From: Hyphomicrobiales bacterium
Lineage (GTDB): Bacteria > Pseudomonadota > Alphaproteobacteria > Rhizobiales > Kaistiaceae
DNA: 10,408 bases
Assembly: GCA_017305815.1 (NCBI GenBank)
Contig: JAFKJZ010000080.1
Span: 1 to 10,408, forward strand
Reading direction: 5' to 3'
Shown: one piece after another, positions 1 through 6,124 of the stretch
How positions within the stretch are numbered: the first letter of the stretch is position 1
Layout of the letters: every line of letters begins with the position of its first letter
The notes under the pieces: generated by a model
The model's input: the letters and a program-made list of their open reading frames with translations, nothing else
What the model was told of the DNA's origin: nothing
Database searches by the model: none
Translations under genes and position numbers: made by a program

Positions 1-729
1 GGCCGAGCTGCCATAGGGCTGGATGCCCTCGGTGATGCCGATCAGGACGAGGATCAGGCCGATGCCGAAGGTGAGGTTGCCGGCCCAGTCGACCGGGCGG
101 CGGCGCGGCGTGGTGCGATCCCTGAGCTTCCAGTAGGCCCAGACCGTGCCGATGACGCCGAACGGCACGTTGATCCAGAACACCAGCTGCCAGTCGATGT
201 CGGCGAGCAGGCCGCCGATCAAAAGGCCGATGAACGAGCCGCCGATCGCCGCCACCGTGTTGATGCCGAGCGCCAGCCCGCGCTGGTTCTGCGGAAAGGC
301 ATCGGTGAGGATCGCGGTGGAGTTCGCCATCAGCATGGCGCCGCCGACGCCCTGGATGACGCGCACGCCGATCATGTACCAGGCGGCGAGCGCGCCGCCG
401 CCGCTCGGGATCAGGCTGAGCGCCACCGCGCAGATGGTGAAGATTAGAAAGCCGAGATTGTAGATCCGGGCGCGGCCGAGTGCGTCGCCGAGCCGGCCGA
501 AGGTCACCACCAGCACCGAGGTCGCGACCATGTAGCCCATGATCGACCAGAGCAGGATGTTGACGTTGGAGGGTTCGAGCGGCTTGAGGCCGACGCCGCG
601 GAAGATCGCGGGCAGGCTGATCAGGAGGATCGAGCCGTTGATCGACGCGGCGAGCATGCCGAGCGTCGTGTTGCTGAGCGCGACCCATTTGTAGTTCGCC
701 GGGCGCGCGGCGTGGTGTTCGGCTTGCAT
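1..729 (-). CDS. MFS transporter, DHA2 (EmrB/QacA-like) family, N-terminal part
   Basis: Proton-driven inner-membrane exporter of drugs or small metabolites; the substrate cannot be told. The reading frame is open from ATG at 729 to the left edge, giving 243 residues, about half of the usual 450-520. Hydrophobic segments are visible at roughly residues 15-45, 55-78, 90-108, 115-140, 153-176, 182-200 and 217-234. MFS motif A is present as FGRLGDALGRAR (77-88), and DWQLVFWINVPFG (179-191) is typical of the 14-helix DHA2 group. The start at 729 gives a short cytoplasmic tail before helix 1. Its only Shine-Dalgarno candidate, GGGG at -12 to -9, lies inside a hairpin. The gene follows hmuQ on the same strand after 191 bases, but that gap has its own AT-rich stretch and palindromes, so separate transcription is likely. 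Family call is firm; function beyond export is inference. Confidence 0.9.
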   Translation of the reverse strand, partial: MQAEHHAARPANYKWVALSNTTLGMLAASINGSILLISLPAIFRGVGLKPLEPSNVNILLWSIMGYMVATSVLVVTFGRLGDALGRARIYNLGFLIFTICAVALSLIPSGGGALAAWYMIGVRVIQGVGGAMLMANSTAILTDAFPQNQRGLALGINTVAAIGGSFIGLLIGGLLADIDWQLVFWINVPFGVIGTVWAYWKLRDRTTPRRRPVDWAGNLTFGIGLILVLIGITEGIQPYGSSA

Positions 730-735
730 TCTTGT

Positions 736-785
736 GGCCCCGAGGGGCCTTTTTGGGGTTCGTCCGCGGCGGAGCTGCGGACGAA
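736..785 (-). promoter_or_regulatory. Two leader hairpins upstream of the MFS gene
   Basis: Two perfect inverted repeats lie just upstream of the MFS start. The proximal one is GGCCCC-GA-GGGGCC (736-749), covering the place where a ribosome binding site is expected. The distal one is TTCGTCCGC (759-767) and GCGGACGAA (777-785), nine bases per arm around a nine-base loop. Either could act as an operator for a regulator or as an mRNA structure controlling translation. The geometry is seen directly; the role is inference. Confidence 0.45.
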
Positions 786-800
786 CGACAGAAAGCGCGC

Positions 801-850
801 CCTATTGATACGATCGGGATATAGTAAGTTACCCTGACCTAATCATCGAT
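801..850 (-). promoter_or_regulatory. AT-rich stretch, probable promoter region of the MFS gene
   Basis: This is the only AT-rich stretch between hmuQ and the MFS gene, including TATAGTAAGTTAC at 820-832. On the minus strand it reads GTAACTTACTATA and could hold a -10 element, but I cannot assign a convincing -35/-10 pair. It could equally contain a regulator half-site. Confidence 0.25.
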
Positions 851-920
851 AGGTCCACAGGTCGGCCGATCGCAAGGGCTCTGGCTTCAAAATCTCGTGA
901 CGGCCGATGCGGCCTGCTGG

Positions 921-1232
921 CTAGCCGACGCCTTCCACGGACTCGAAGCCCTCGAAGTTCGGATGGCCGAGGAACATCGGCTTGCGGTCGCCGGCGCCCT
1001 TGTGGGAATCGCGGAACTGCTGCGACTTGGTCCAGGCGACGAAGTTCTCCTGGGTCTGCCAGACGGTGTGCGACGAATAGAGCGTGTGGTCTTCCGCCGT
1101 GGCGCCCTTCAGCAGGTTGAAGGAGACGTAGCCTTCCATCTCGTGGAGGTTGCGCGGGCGGTTGCGCCAGACTTCCTCGAACTCGGCTTCCATGCCCTTG
1201 ATGACTTTGAAGCGGTTCATGGCGATGTACAT
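921..1232 (-). CDS. hmuQ: Heme-degrading monooxygenase, IsdG/HmuQ-like (ABM fold)
   Basis: Probable cytoplasmic heme monooxygenase that opens imported heme and releases iron. The 103-residue length is normal for the single-domain antibiotic-biosynthesis-monooxygenase fold, which dimerises. It begins MYIAMNRFKVIKGMEAEFEE, the usual opening of rhizobial HmuQ/HmuD and IsdG-like proteins. The three catalytic residues known in staphylococcal IsdG/IsdI (Asn, Trp, His) have counterparts with the same spacing: N6, W67 and H77. Start: ATG at 1232 is preceded by GGAAG seven bases upstream. It lies downstream of the heme receptor gene on the same strand, with a terminator-like hairpin between them, so its expression may depend on read-through. 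No HmuS/HemS-type cytoplasmic heme protein is present, which makes this the likely iron-release step. The heme role rests on family, residues and neighbourhood; the symbol is by analogy with Bradyrhizobium. Confidence 0.87.
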   Translation of the reverse strand: MYIAMNRFKVIKGMEAEFEEVWRNRPRNLHEMEGYVSFNLLKGATAEDHTLYSSHTVWQTQENFVAWTKSQQFRDSHKGAGDRKPMFLGHPNFEGFESVEGVG

Positions 1233-1291
1233 GATGGATCTTCCGTTTGCGTGCCGATGAGGTGCGTGTGGGTGTGCGCCGGCAATCCGGC

Positions 1292-1333
1292 AAAAAAAGG
1301 AGGAGGGAGGACCGTCGCCGGCCTTCCCTCCTC
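1292..1333 (-). terminator. Intrinsic terminator after hmuR
   Basis: Read on the minus strand, AGGAGGGA (1332-1325) pairs perfectly with TCCCTCCT (1308-1301). The stem continues after one mismatch with four more pairs, one of them G-T, closing a six-base loop. Two C residues and then seven T residues (1298-1292) follow. It starts 51 bases after the hmuR stop. This is a good rho-independent terminator lying between hmuR and hmuQ. Confidence 0.75.
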
Positions 1334-1383
1334 ACACCTGCCCGTCGTCACCACACCGCCGGGCCGGTGTATTCAGATCCGGC

Positions 1384-3528
1384 TCAGAACTGCATCTTCG
1401 CCGTCAGCAGGACGGTGCGGCCGCGGCCGGTGTCGCCGGTCCAGCTGCTCAGCGTCGACAGGGCAGGGGTGTAAGCCTTGTCGAAGATGTTGGTCACGTT
1501 GAGCGACAGGTCGAGGCCGTTGTCGAACTTGTAGTTGGCGAAGGCGTCGACCAGCGTGTAGGCGTCCCAGTCGGCGACGGTGGAGCCGAAGAAGCCCTGG
1601 CCGGCGTCGGTGTTGCCGACATAGTTGACGCGGCCGCCGACCGTCAGGCGACGCTCCAGGAAGCGGGCGCCGGCGGTCAGAGCGAAGACGTTGTCCGGCA
1701 GGTAGCTCGCGACGCCGAGGCCGTTCTGGGTCGGCGGCAGGTTCGATTCCGCATGGGTGTAGGACACGTTGGCGAAGGCGAAGCCGGCGTCATAGAGAGC
1801 CTCGAGTTCGAGACCCTTGATGACCGAGGTGCCGGGCGTGTTCACGAACCACCAGACATAGCCGACGTTCTGGACGGCGATGTAGTTCTCGATGTTCTGG
1901 TAGTAGTAGTTGGCCTTCAGGCGGAAGATGTCGCCTTCGGTCAGCAGGCCGTCCTTCTTGATGTTGGCGCCGATTTCCCAGCCCTTGGCGATTTCCGGCT
2001 CGAGGAACGGGTTCGGGCTGTAGCTCGAATTCGAGCCGGAGCCCGGATGCGAGCCGCCGAGCATCATTTCGTTGATCGTCGGCGCGCGGAAGGTCTCCGC
2101 ATAGGTCACGTAGGGCTGCAGCCACTCATAGGGGTTGAGCGCCAGGGTGATACGGGGATCGACGCGGCCTTCCGACTGGTCGAGGTCGTAATTGCCCGCA
2201 GGCAGGCCGGCCAGATTGTTGCTCGGCACGTTGGTGGTGCCGTCGAGCGTGTAGAAGTCGTAGCGAAGGCCGGCGATCACGTCGACGATGTTGTAGGTGA
2301 AGGTCGTCTCCGAGAAGACGCCGCCGATGCCGCTGTTGCCGCTCGGATTGACGCCACCTTCGCTGTTCGGCGTCCAGGTGTTGTAGGCGTCGACGTCGTC
2401 GTGGAAGTACTCGACGCCATAGGTCGAGCTGACGGCGACGTTGCCGAGGTTGAACTTCGAGGTGTTGGACAGGTCGAAGCCGATGCCGAGGTCCTCGATG
2501 ACGCGGCCGGACGTCGTGTTGGCGGTGCCGGCGGCGTTGTCGCCATAGGTCATCTTGACGTCATTGACGTAGAAATGGCCGGAGACGTTGACCAGCTCGC
2601 TGTCCGGATCCCAGTTGAAGCCGGCGGTGTAGGTGTCCGACCGGATGTTCTGGTTGTAGGAATTGGCGAGGAAGTCGTTGGTGTAGAGCACCGCGCCGAC
2701 ATTGACGGTCAGGTCGTCGGTCGGGGCGAACTCGCCCTTGACCAGGCCCGACAGGCGATCCTGGCCGGTATAGGGCACCTCGATGCCGTCGCCGTTCTTG
2801 TAGTTGTCGGGGTTGGCGTAGCTGATCGCGCCGGCGATCGCCGCGCCGCCGCCGGCCGAGCGCACCGCGCCGGCCGCCATTTCCGAGAAGCCGACGCCGT
2901 TGCTGCCCCAGGTCAGCGTCGCGAGCGCGCCCCAGTTCTTGCCGTCGGTCAGGATGTCGTCGACGCCGAGCGTGCGGACATTGGCCGAGCCGACCAGCGC
3001 GCCGGCGCCGCCGGCGGTCGAGATCGCGCCGCGGGTGACGTCGACGCCGGCGACCAGAGCCGGGTCGACATAGGCGAAGCCCTGCGCCTCGTGGCCGGTG
3101 AAGCGGAAGTTCTGGCGGACGCCGTCGATCATGGTGTTGACGCGGCCCGAGCCTTCGAGGCCGCGGATGTTCACCGAGAGACCGGCGTTCTGGATCGAAT
3201 CGCGCGAGAAGGTGCCGGGCATGGCGCGCAGCACGTTGCCGAGGTTGCGCTGGCCGAACAGCGGGATCTCGTCCTCGCCGGCCGAGCTGACGGGCGCCGG
3301 CGTCGCGAACGGGTTCTTCCAGCCTTCCGGCGCGGCGGTCACCGTGATCGGCGCCAGGAAGCTGGTCTGGCCCTTGGCGGCCTTCTTCTTCAGCTCTTCG
3401 TCGGTTTCCGAGCTGTTGGCGGTCGGCGCGGCGGCGGACTGCGCCTTCGCAACGGTCGCGGAAAAGGCAGCGAGGAGGGCTGCGGCCGTACCAGCCATCA
3501 GCCAAGTCTTATGTCGAGCGACACGCAT
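1384..3528 (-). CDS. hmuR: TonB-dependent heme/hemoglobin outer-membrane receptor
   Basis: Outer-membrane beta-barrel receptor that binds heme or heme proteins and imports heme with TonB energy. 714 residues, usual for the hemoglobin/transferrin/lactoferrin receptor family. The signal peptide MRVARHKTWLMAGTAAALLA...AKA is probably cut near residue 29. TonB-box-like APITVTA is at 59-65. The plug domain (about 75-190) contains VNIRGLEGSGRVNTMIDGVRQ. The heme-receptor FRAP motif is at 480-483 and NPFLEPE (506-512) stands for the NPNL box. H494 lies between them and H146 in the plug, matching the places of the two histidines known to matter in HemR-type receptors. The protein ends in Phe, as barrel proteins do. 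The frame is open further upstream to GTG at 3678, but ATG 3528 gives a clean signal peptide. This leaves a leader of about 150 bases and only a weak ribosome binding site. Family call is strong; whether the ligand is heme or hemoglobin is not decided. Confidence 0.93.
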   Translation of the reverse strand: MRVARHKTWLMAGTAAALLAAFSATVAKAQSAAAPTANSSETDEELKKKAAKGQTSFLAPITVTAAPEGWKNPFATPAPVSSAGEDEIPLFGQRNLGNVLRAMPGTFSRDSIQNAGLSVNIRGLEGSGRVNTMIDGVRQNFRFTGHEAQGFAYVDPALVAGVDVTRGAISTAGGAGALVGSANVRTLGVDDILTDGKNWGALATLTWGSNGVGFSEMAAGAVRSAGGGAAIAGAISYANPDNYKNGDGIEVPYTGQDRLSGLVKGEFAPTDDLTVNVGAVLYTNDFLANSYNQNIRSDTYTAGFNWDPDSELVNVSGHFYVNDVKMTYGDNAAGTANTTSGRVIEDLGIGFDLSNTSKFNLGNVAVSSTYGVEYFHDDVDAYNTWTPNSEGGVNPSGNSGIGGVFSETTFTYNIVDVIAGLRYDFYTLDGTTNVPSNNLAGLPAGNYDLDQSEGRVDPRITLALNPYEWLQPYVTYAETFRAPTINEMMLGGSHPGSGSNSSYSPNPFLEPEIAKGWEIGANIKKDGLLTEGDIFRLKANYYYQNIENYIAVQNVGYVWWFVNTPGTSVIKGLELEALYDAGFAFANVSYTHAESNLPPTQNGLGVASYLPDNVFALTAGARFLERRLTVGGRVNYVGNTDAGQGFFGSTVADWDAYTLVDAFANYKFDNGLDLSLNVTNIFDKAYTPALSTLSSWTGDTGRGRTVLLTAKMQF

Positions 3529-3684
3529 GCGAGCCCCATAGGCGTTCTGTAGGTGGAAGGCCTGGCTGGCTGTCCGGGGCCCGCTCGATGCGGGGCGCGC
3601 GGCACTGGCGTGCTTGGCGGAATGCCGGTCGTCCGCGGCTCCCCCGAGGGCGGCCGAACCGGCGCAGTGATCTTTCACTTGCGG

Positions 3685-3713
3685 AGATACGAAAAGGTGA
3701 GTACGTCAGTCAA
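3685..3713 (-). promoter_or_regulatory. Predicted sigma70 promoter of hmuR
   Basis: On the minus strand TTGACT (3713-3708) and GTATCT (3690-3685) are separated by 17 bases, a good -35 and a fair -10. The start of transcription would fall near 3678, leaving about 150 untranslated bases before ATG 3528. The perfect ICE-like palindrome at 3722-3738 is centred about 52 bases upstream of that point, a position suited to activation. A small inverted repeat AGTGA-TCTT-TCACT (3666-3679) straddles the predicted start. Confidence 0.5.
3698..3712. promoter_or_regulatory. Possible IRO box (RirA site)
   Basis: TGA-N9-TCA, the published core of the rhizobial iron-responsive operator bound by RirA, occurs exactly at 3698-3712. 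It overlaps the -35 and spacer of the predicted hmuR promoter, where a repressor would block transcription. The core is short and degenerate, so chance is a real alternative. Confidence 0.3.
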
Positions 3714-3718
3714 CTAAA

Positions 3719-3747
3719 TTGTTGCGAATAGTTCGCAAGTTTAGAAT
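3719..3747 (+). promoter_or_regulatory. Possible promoter of hmuPTUV
   Basis: On the plus strand TTGTTG (3719-3724) and TAGAAT (3742-3747) have a 17-base spacer. The -10 is good and the -35 modest. The first ICE lies in the spacer and the second covers the -10, so regulator binding here would directly affect this promoter. Confidence 0.35.
3722..3738. promoter_or_regulatory. ICE-like palindrome 1 (Irr site), perfect 7-3-7
   Basis: TTGCGAA-TAG-TTCGCAA is a perfect inverted repeat. It keeps the TT..GAA-N3-TTC..AA frame of the iron control element TTTAGAA-N3-TTCTAAA bound by Irr in Rhizobiales. It sits between the divergent hmuR and hmuPTUV genes. The symmetry is seen directly; the Irr assignment follows from motif similarity and context. 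Confidence 0.6.
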
Positions 3748-3756
3748 GACTCGAAA
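3740..3756. promoter_or_regulatory. ICE-like palindrome 2 (Irr site), imperfect
   Basis: TTTAGAA-TGA-CTCGAAA has the left arm of the ICE consensus exactly and five of seven bases of the right arm. It lies one base from palindrome 1, with centres 18 bases apart. The pair suggests two Irr units binding side by side, or one site for each divergent promoter. Confidence 0.55.
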
Positions 3757-3789
3757 TTGCCGCCACCCAGGCAATCCGGTGGAGCTGAC

Positions 3790-3966
3790 ATGCACGACAC
3801 ATTTTCGGCCGCAGAAGCGCTGGACTCGCCCGCCCCGGGCTCCGGTCCGCGCGTGATTGCCAGTGAAGAACTGCTCCGGGGAGCGCGGGAAATCATCATT
3901 CGCCATGTCGGCGAGGATTACAGGCTGCGCCTCACCCGGGCCGGCAAGCTCATATTGAACAAGTAG
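3790..3966 (+). CDS. hmuP: HemP/HmuP heme-uptake regulator
   Basis: Small HemP-family protein of 58 residues. In Bradyrhizobium japonicum HmuP is reported as a coactivator working with Irr to turn on heme-uptake genes. The C-terminal half shows the family signature: LLRGAREIIIRHVGEDYRLR followed by LTRAGKLILNK, ending in the conserved Lys at the stop. The N-terminal 25 residues are Pro/Ala/Ser-rich and probably disordered. Start: ATG 3790 has GGTGGAG five bases upstream. An ATG-less in-frame extension up to 3757 would run into the ICE region and is unlikely. It is the first gene of hmuPTUV, 12 bases before hmuT, and divergent from hmuR. Family is firm; the regulatory role here is carried over from Bradyrhizobium. 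Confidence 0.88.
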   Translation: MHDTFSAAEALDSPAPGSGPRVIASEELLRGAREIIIRHVGEDYRLRLTRAGKLILNK

Positions 3967-3978
3967 ACGGGATCAATC

Positions 3979-4971
3979 ATGAGGCTCGCGCACTCTCCCC
4001 TGCATTTCGGCCTGGCTCGCTCGGTCGAGCGCCTGGCAGGTCGTCGCTTCCAGTTCCTCTTTGGCCTGGCCTTCGCCATCGTCATCACCTGCGGCGCCAT
4101 CGTCCAGTCGGTCGCGGCCGAGCGGGTGATCGAGGACGCCACCGGCCGCAAGGTCACGATCGGCTCGACGGACCGCATCGTCACCATCGGCGGTGACATC
4201 ACCGAGATCGTCTATGCGCTCGGCGCCGGCGACCGCATCATCGCCCGCGACACCACCTCGTCCTATCCGCCCGAGGCGAACGCCAAGCCGGATGTCGGCT
4301 ACATGCGCGCGCTGTCGGCCGAGGGCGTGCTCTCGGTCAAGCCGGACCTGATCATCGCCGTCGAGGGCTCCGGCCCGAAGGACGCGATCACCCTGCTCGA
4401 ATCCGCCTCGGTGCCGATCGTCATCGTGCCGGAGCGCCGCTCGGGCGACAGCATCATCGCCAAGGTCCGCCTGATCGCCGACATCCTCGGCGAGACGGAG
4501 AAGGGCGACAAGATCGCCAACGACCTGGCCACCAAGTTCAAGGCGCTCGAGACGGCGATCGCCAGGATCCCGGAAAACGAGCGCAAGAAGGCCGTCTTCG
4601 TGATGAGCCTGAACGGCGGCAAGCCGCTCGCGGCCGGCCACAACACGGCCGCCGATTCGATGATCGCGCTTGCCGGCGGCGTCAATCCGATGGCCGCCGT
4701 CGAGGGCTACAAGCCCGCTTCCGACGAGGCGCTGATCGCCGCCGCCCCGGAGGTCGTCGTGATGATGAATTCGCAGTCGGTGCCGGATCCGGACGTCGTG
4801 TTCGATTCGCCGGCGCTGCGCGCCACGCCCGCCGCCCGCGACAAGGCGCTGGTGGCGATGGACGGCCTCTATCTGCTCGGCTTCGGTCCGCGCACGGCCG
4901 ATGCGGCGCGCGACCTCGCCCACGCGCTCTATCCGAAGCTCGACCTTCCCGAGTGGCCGGCGGCGAACTGA
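3979..4971 (+). CDS. hmuT: Heme ABC transporter, periplasmic heme-binding protein
   Basis: Periplasmic protein that takes heme from the outer-membrane receptor and delivers it to the HmuUV importer. 330 residues, a class III (BtuF-like) binding protein. An Arg-containing N-region is followed by a hydrophobic core (about 25-43) and a probable cleavage site SVAA/ER near residue 47. The mature part starts with the usual RVIEDATGRKVTIGSTDRIV. The HmuT signature VGYMRALSAEGVLSVKPDLI is at 106-125; Y108 matches the tyrosine known to bind heme iron in ShuT and PhuT. ATG 3979 is 12 bases after hmuP, with GGGA (3969-3972) as a ribosome binding site. The stop TGA shares its last base with the ATG of hmuU, indicating translational coupling. 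The N-region before the hydrophobic core is long (about 23 residues), but no later in-frame ATG would keep the signal peptide. Confidence 0.93.
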   Translation: MRLAHSPLHFGLARSVERLAGRRFQFLFGLAFAIVITCGAIVQSVAAERVIEDATGRKVTIGSTDRIVTIGGDITEIVYALGAGDRIIARDTTSSYPPEANAKPDVGYMRALSAEGVLSVKPDLIIAVEGSGPKDAITLLESASVPIVIVPERRSGDSIIAKVRLIADILGETEKGDKIANDLATKFKALETAIARIPENERKKAVFVMSLNGGKPLAAGHNTAADSMIALAGGVNPMAAVEGYKPASDEALIAAAPEVVVMMNSQSVPDPDVVFDSPALRATPAARDKALVAMDGLYLLGFGPRTADAARDLAHALYPKLDLPEWPAAN

Positions 4972-6050
4972 TGAGCCTCGTGATGACAGCGCCGATTGCC
5001 GGCGACCGTCGCGGCCGGGCGCGGGTGGTGACCGCCGCCCTCGTCCTGCTGCTTCTCGCCGTCTGCGTGATCTCTGTGTGCGTCGGTCCGTCCGGCCTGT
5101 CGACGGCGGAGGTGGCGGGCCTGCTTTCCGATGCGCTCGCCGGCCGCTTCGACGCGATCAACACCGTCAACCACGTCATCCTGTTCGACATCCGCATCCC
5201 GCGCACCCTGCTCGGCGCAATGGTCGGCGCGGCGCTGGCGCTGGCCGGCGCGATGATGCAGGGCCTGTTCCGCAACCCGCTCGCCGATCCCGGCCTCGTC
5301 GGCGTCTCGGCCGGCGCGGCGCTCGGCGCGGTGCTGGTGATCGTGCTCGGCGGCGCCTTCCTCGCTCCGGTGATGGATTTCCTCGGCATCGGCGCGCTGC
5401 CGATCGCCGCCTTCTTCGGCGGCCTGATGACGACGCTGCTGCTCTATTCGATCGCGACCCGGCGCGGCCAGACCTCGGTCGGCACCATGCTGCTCGCCGG
5501 CATCGCGCTCGGCGCCATCGCCGGCGCCATCACCGCCTATCTCGTCTTCCGCAGCAACGACTTCCAGCTGCGCGAGCTGACCTTCTGGTCGATGGGCGGC
5601 CTCGGCGGCGCCACCTGGCACAAGATCCTGCTGACGCTCCCCTTCGTCATAGGCGTCTTCATCGCCATGCCGTTCACCGCGCGCGGGCTCGACGCCCTTG
5701 TGCTGGGCGAGGCGGAAGCCCGCCATCTCGGCTTCAACACGCAGTGGCTGAAGAGCCTGATCATCATGGTGGTCGCGCTCGCCGTCGGCGTGTCGGTGGC
5801 GTTCGCCGGCATCATCGGCTTCGTCGGCATCGTCGTGCCGCATGTGCTGCGCCTGGTGATCGGCCCGGAACACCGCACGCTGCTGCCGGCGACGGCGCTG
5901 CTCGGCGCGTCGCTCCTGATCGTCGCCGACATGGTCTGCCGGACGATCGTCGCCCCGGCCGAATTGCCGATCGGCATCGTCACCGCCACCATCGGCGCGC
6001 CCTTCTTCCTGTCGATCCTGCTCAGGAAGCGCGGCGTCATCGACCTCTAG
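4971..6050 (+). CDS. hmuU: Heme ABC transporter, permease
   Basis: Inner-membrane permease of the FecCD/BtuC family, working as a dimer with HmuV to import heme. 359 residues, with about ten hydrophobic segments starting at 18-38. The family-typical block RIPRTLLGAMVGAALALAGA is at 75-94, followed by MMQGLFRNPLADPGLVGVSA (95-114). GEAEARHLG near 246-254 is the cytoplasmic coupling loop that contacts the ATPase. The C-terminus PIGIVTATIGAPFFLSILL is also typical. ATG 4971 overlaps the hmuT stop by one base (TGATG). A GTG at 4953 and an ATG at 4983 are also in frame, but the coupled start is favoured. It is followed by a 74-base gap with a strong hairpin before hmuV. Confidence 0.93.
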   Translation: MSLVMTAPIAGDRRGRARVVTAALVLLLLAVCVISVCVGPSGLSTAEVAGLLSDALAGRFDAINTVNHVILFDIRIPRTLLGAMVGAALALAGAMMQGLFRNPLADPGLVGVSAGAALGAVLVIVLGGAFLAPVMDFLGIGALPIAAFFGGLMTTLLLYSIATRRGQTSVGTMLLAGIALGAIAGAITAYLVFRSNDFQLRELTFWSMGGLGGATWHKILLTLPFVIGVFIAMPFTARGLDALVLGEAEARHLGFNTQWLKSLIIMVVALAVGVSVAFAGIIGFVGIVVPHVLRLVIGPEHRTLLPATALLGASLLIVADMVCRTIVAPAELPIGIVTATIGAPFFLSILLRKRGVIDL

Positions 6051-6076
6051 GGCGGCAACGCCCCGACCTGAACCGT

Positions 6077-6106
6077 GGAGCGGCGGCCGCCCGGCGGCCG
6101 CGCTCC
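6077..6106 (+). other. GC-rich stem-loop between hmuU and hmuV
   Basis: GGAGCGGCGGCCGCC (6077-6091) is complementary to GGCGGCCGCGCTCC (6093-6106), apart from one bulged G. It also forms a GGCGGCCGC direct repeat. There is no T-run, so it is not a classic terminator. It lies 27 bases after the hmuU stop and 18 bases before the hmuV start. It could stop exonucleases, set the HmuU:HmuV ratio or attenuate transcription. Confidence 0.5.
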
Positions 6107-6124
6107 TCCGAACCGGAAGCCGTC

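Noticed and set aside
736..754. GGCCCC-GA-GGGGCC plus T5 as a genuine plus-strand gene terminator
   Set aside because: There is no plus-strand gene before it, so it cannot end a known transcript. It is kept only as a leader structure and possible antisense stop.
902..914. GGCCG-ATG-CGGCC as a terminator after hmuQ
   Set aside because: The stem is only five pairs, and the nearest T-rich stretch on the minus strand is separated by several bases.
829..1335. Minus-strand frame covering hmuQ in another phase
   Set aside because: The translation is Arg-rich and unlike any family, while the overlapping hmuQ frame matches a known family with catalytic residues.
1753..3552. Very long open frame on the plus strand opposite hmuR (about 600 codons)
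   Set aside because: It mirrors hmuR exactly and gives a Val/Ala/Gly/Arg-rich sequence with no recognisable motifs, as expected for antisense frames in GC-rich genes.
3679..3789. A Fur-type box in the hmu control region
   Set aside because: No acceptable match to the classical Fur 19-mer was seen; the palindromes fit the ICE pattern better.
4901..6124. Upstream extension of the hmuV frame
   Set aside because: It overlaps hmuU, is Arg/Pro-rich without any motif, and hmuV has a good start and ribosome binding site at 6125.
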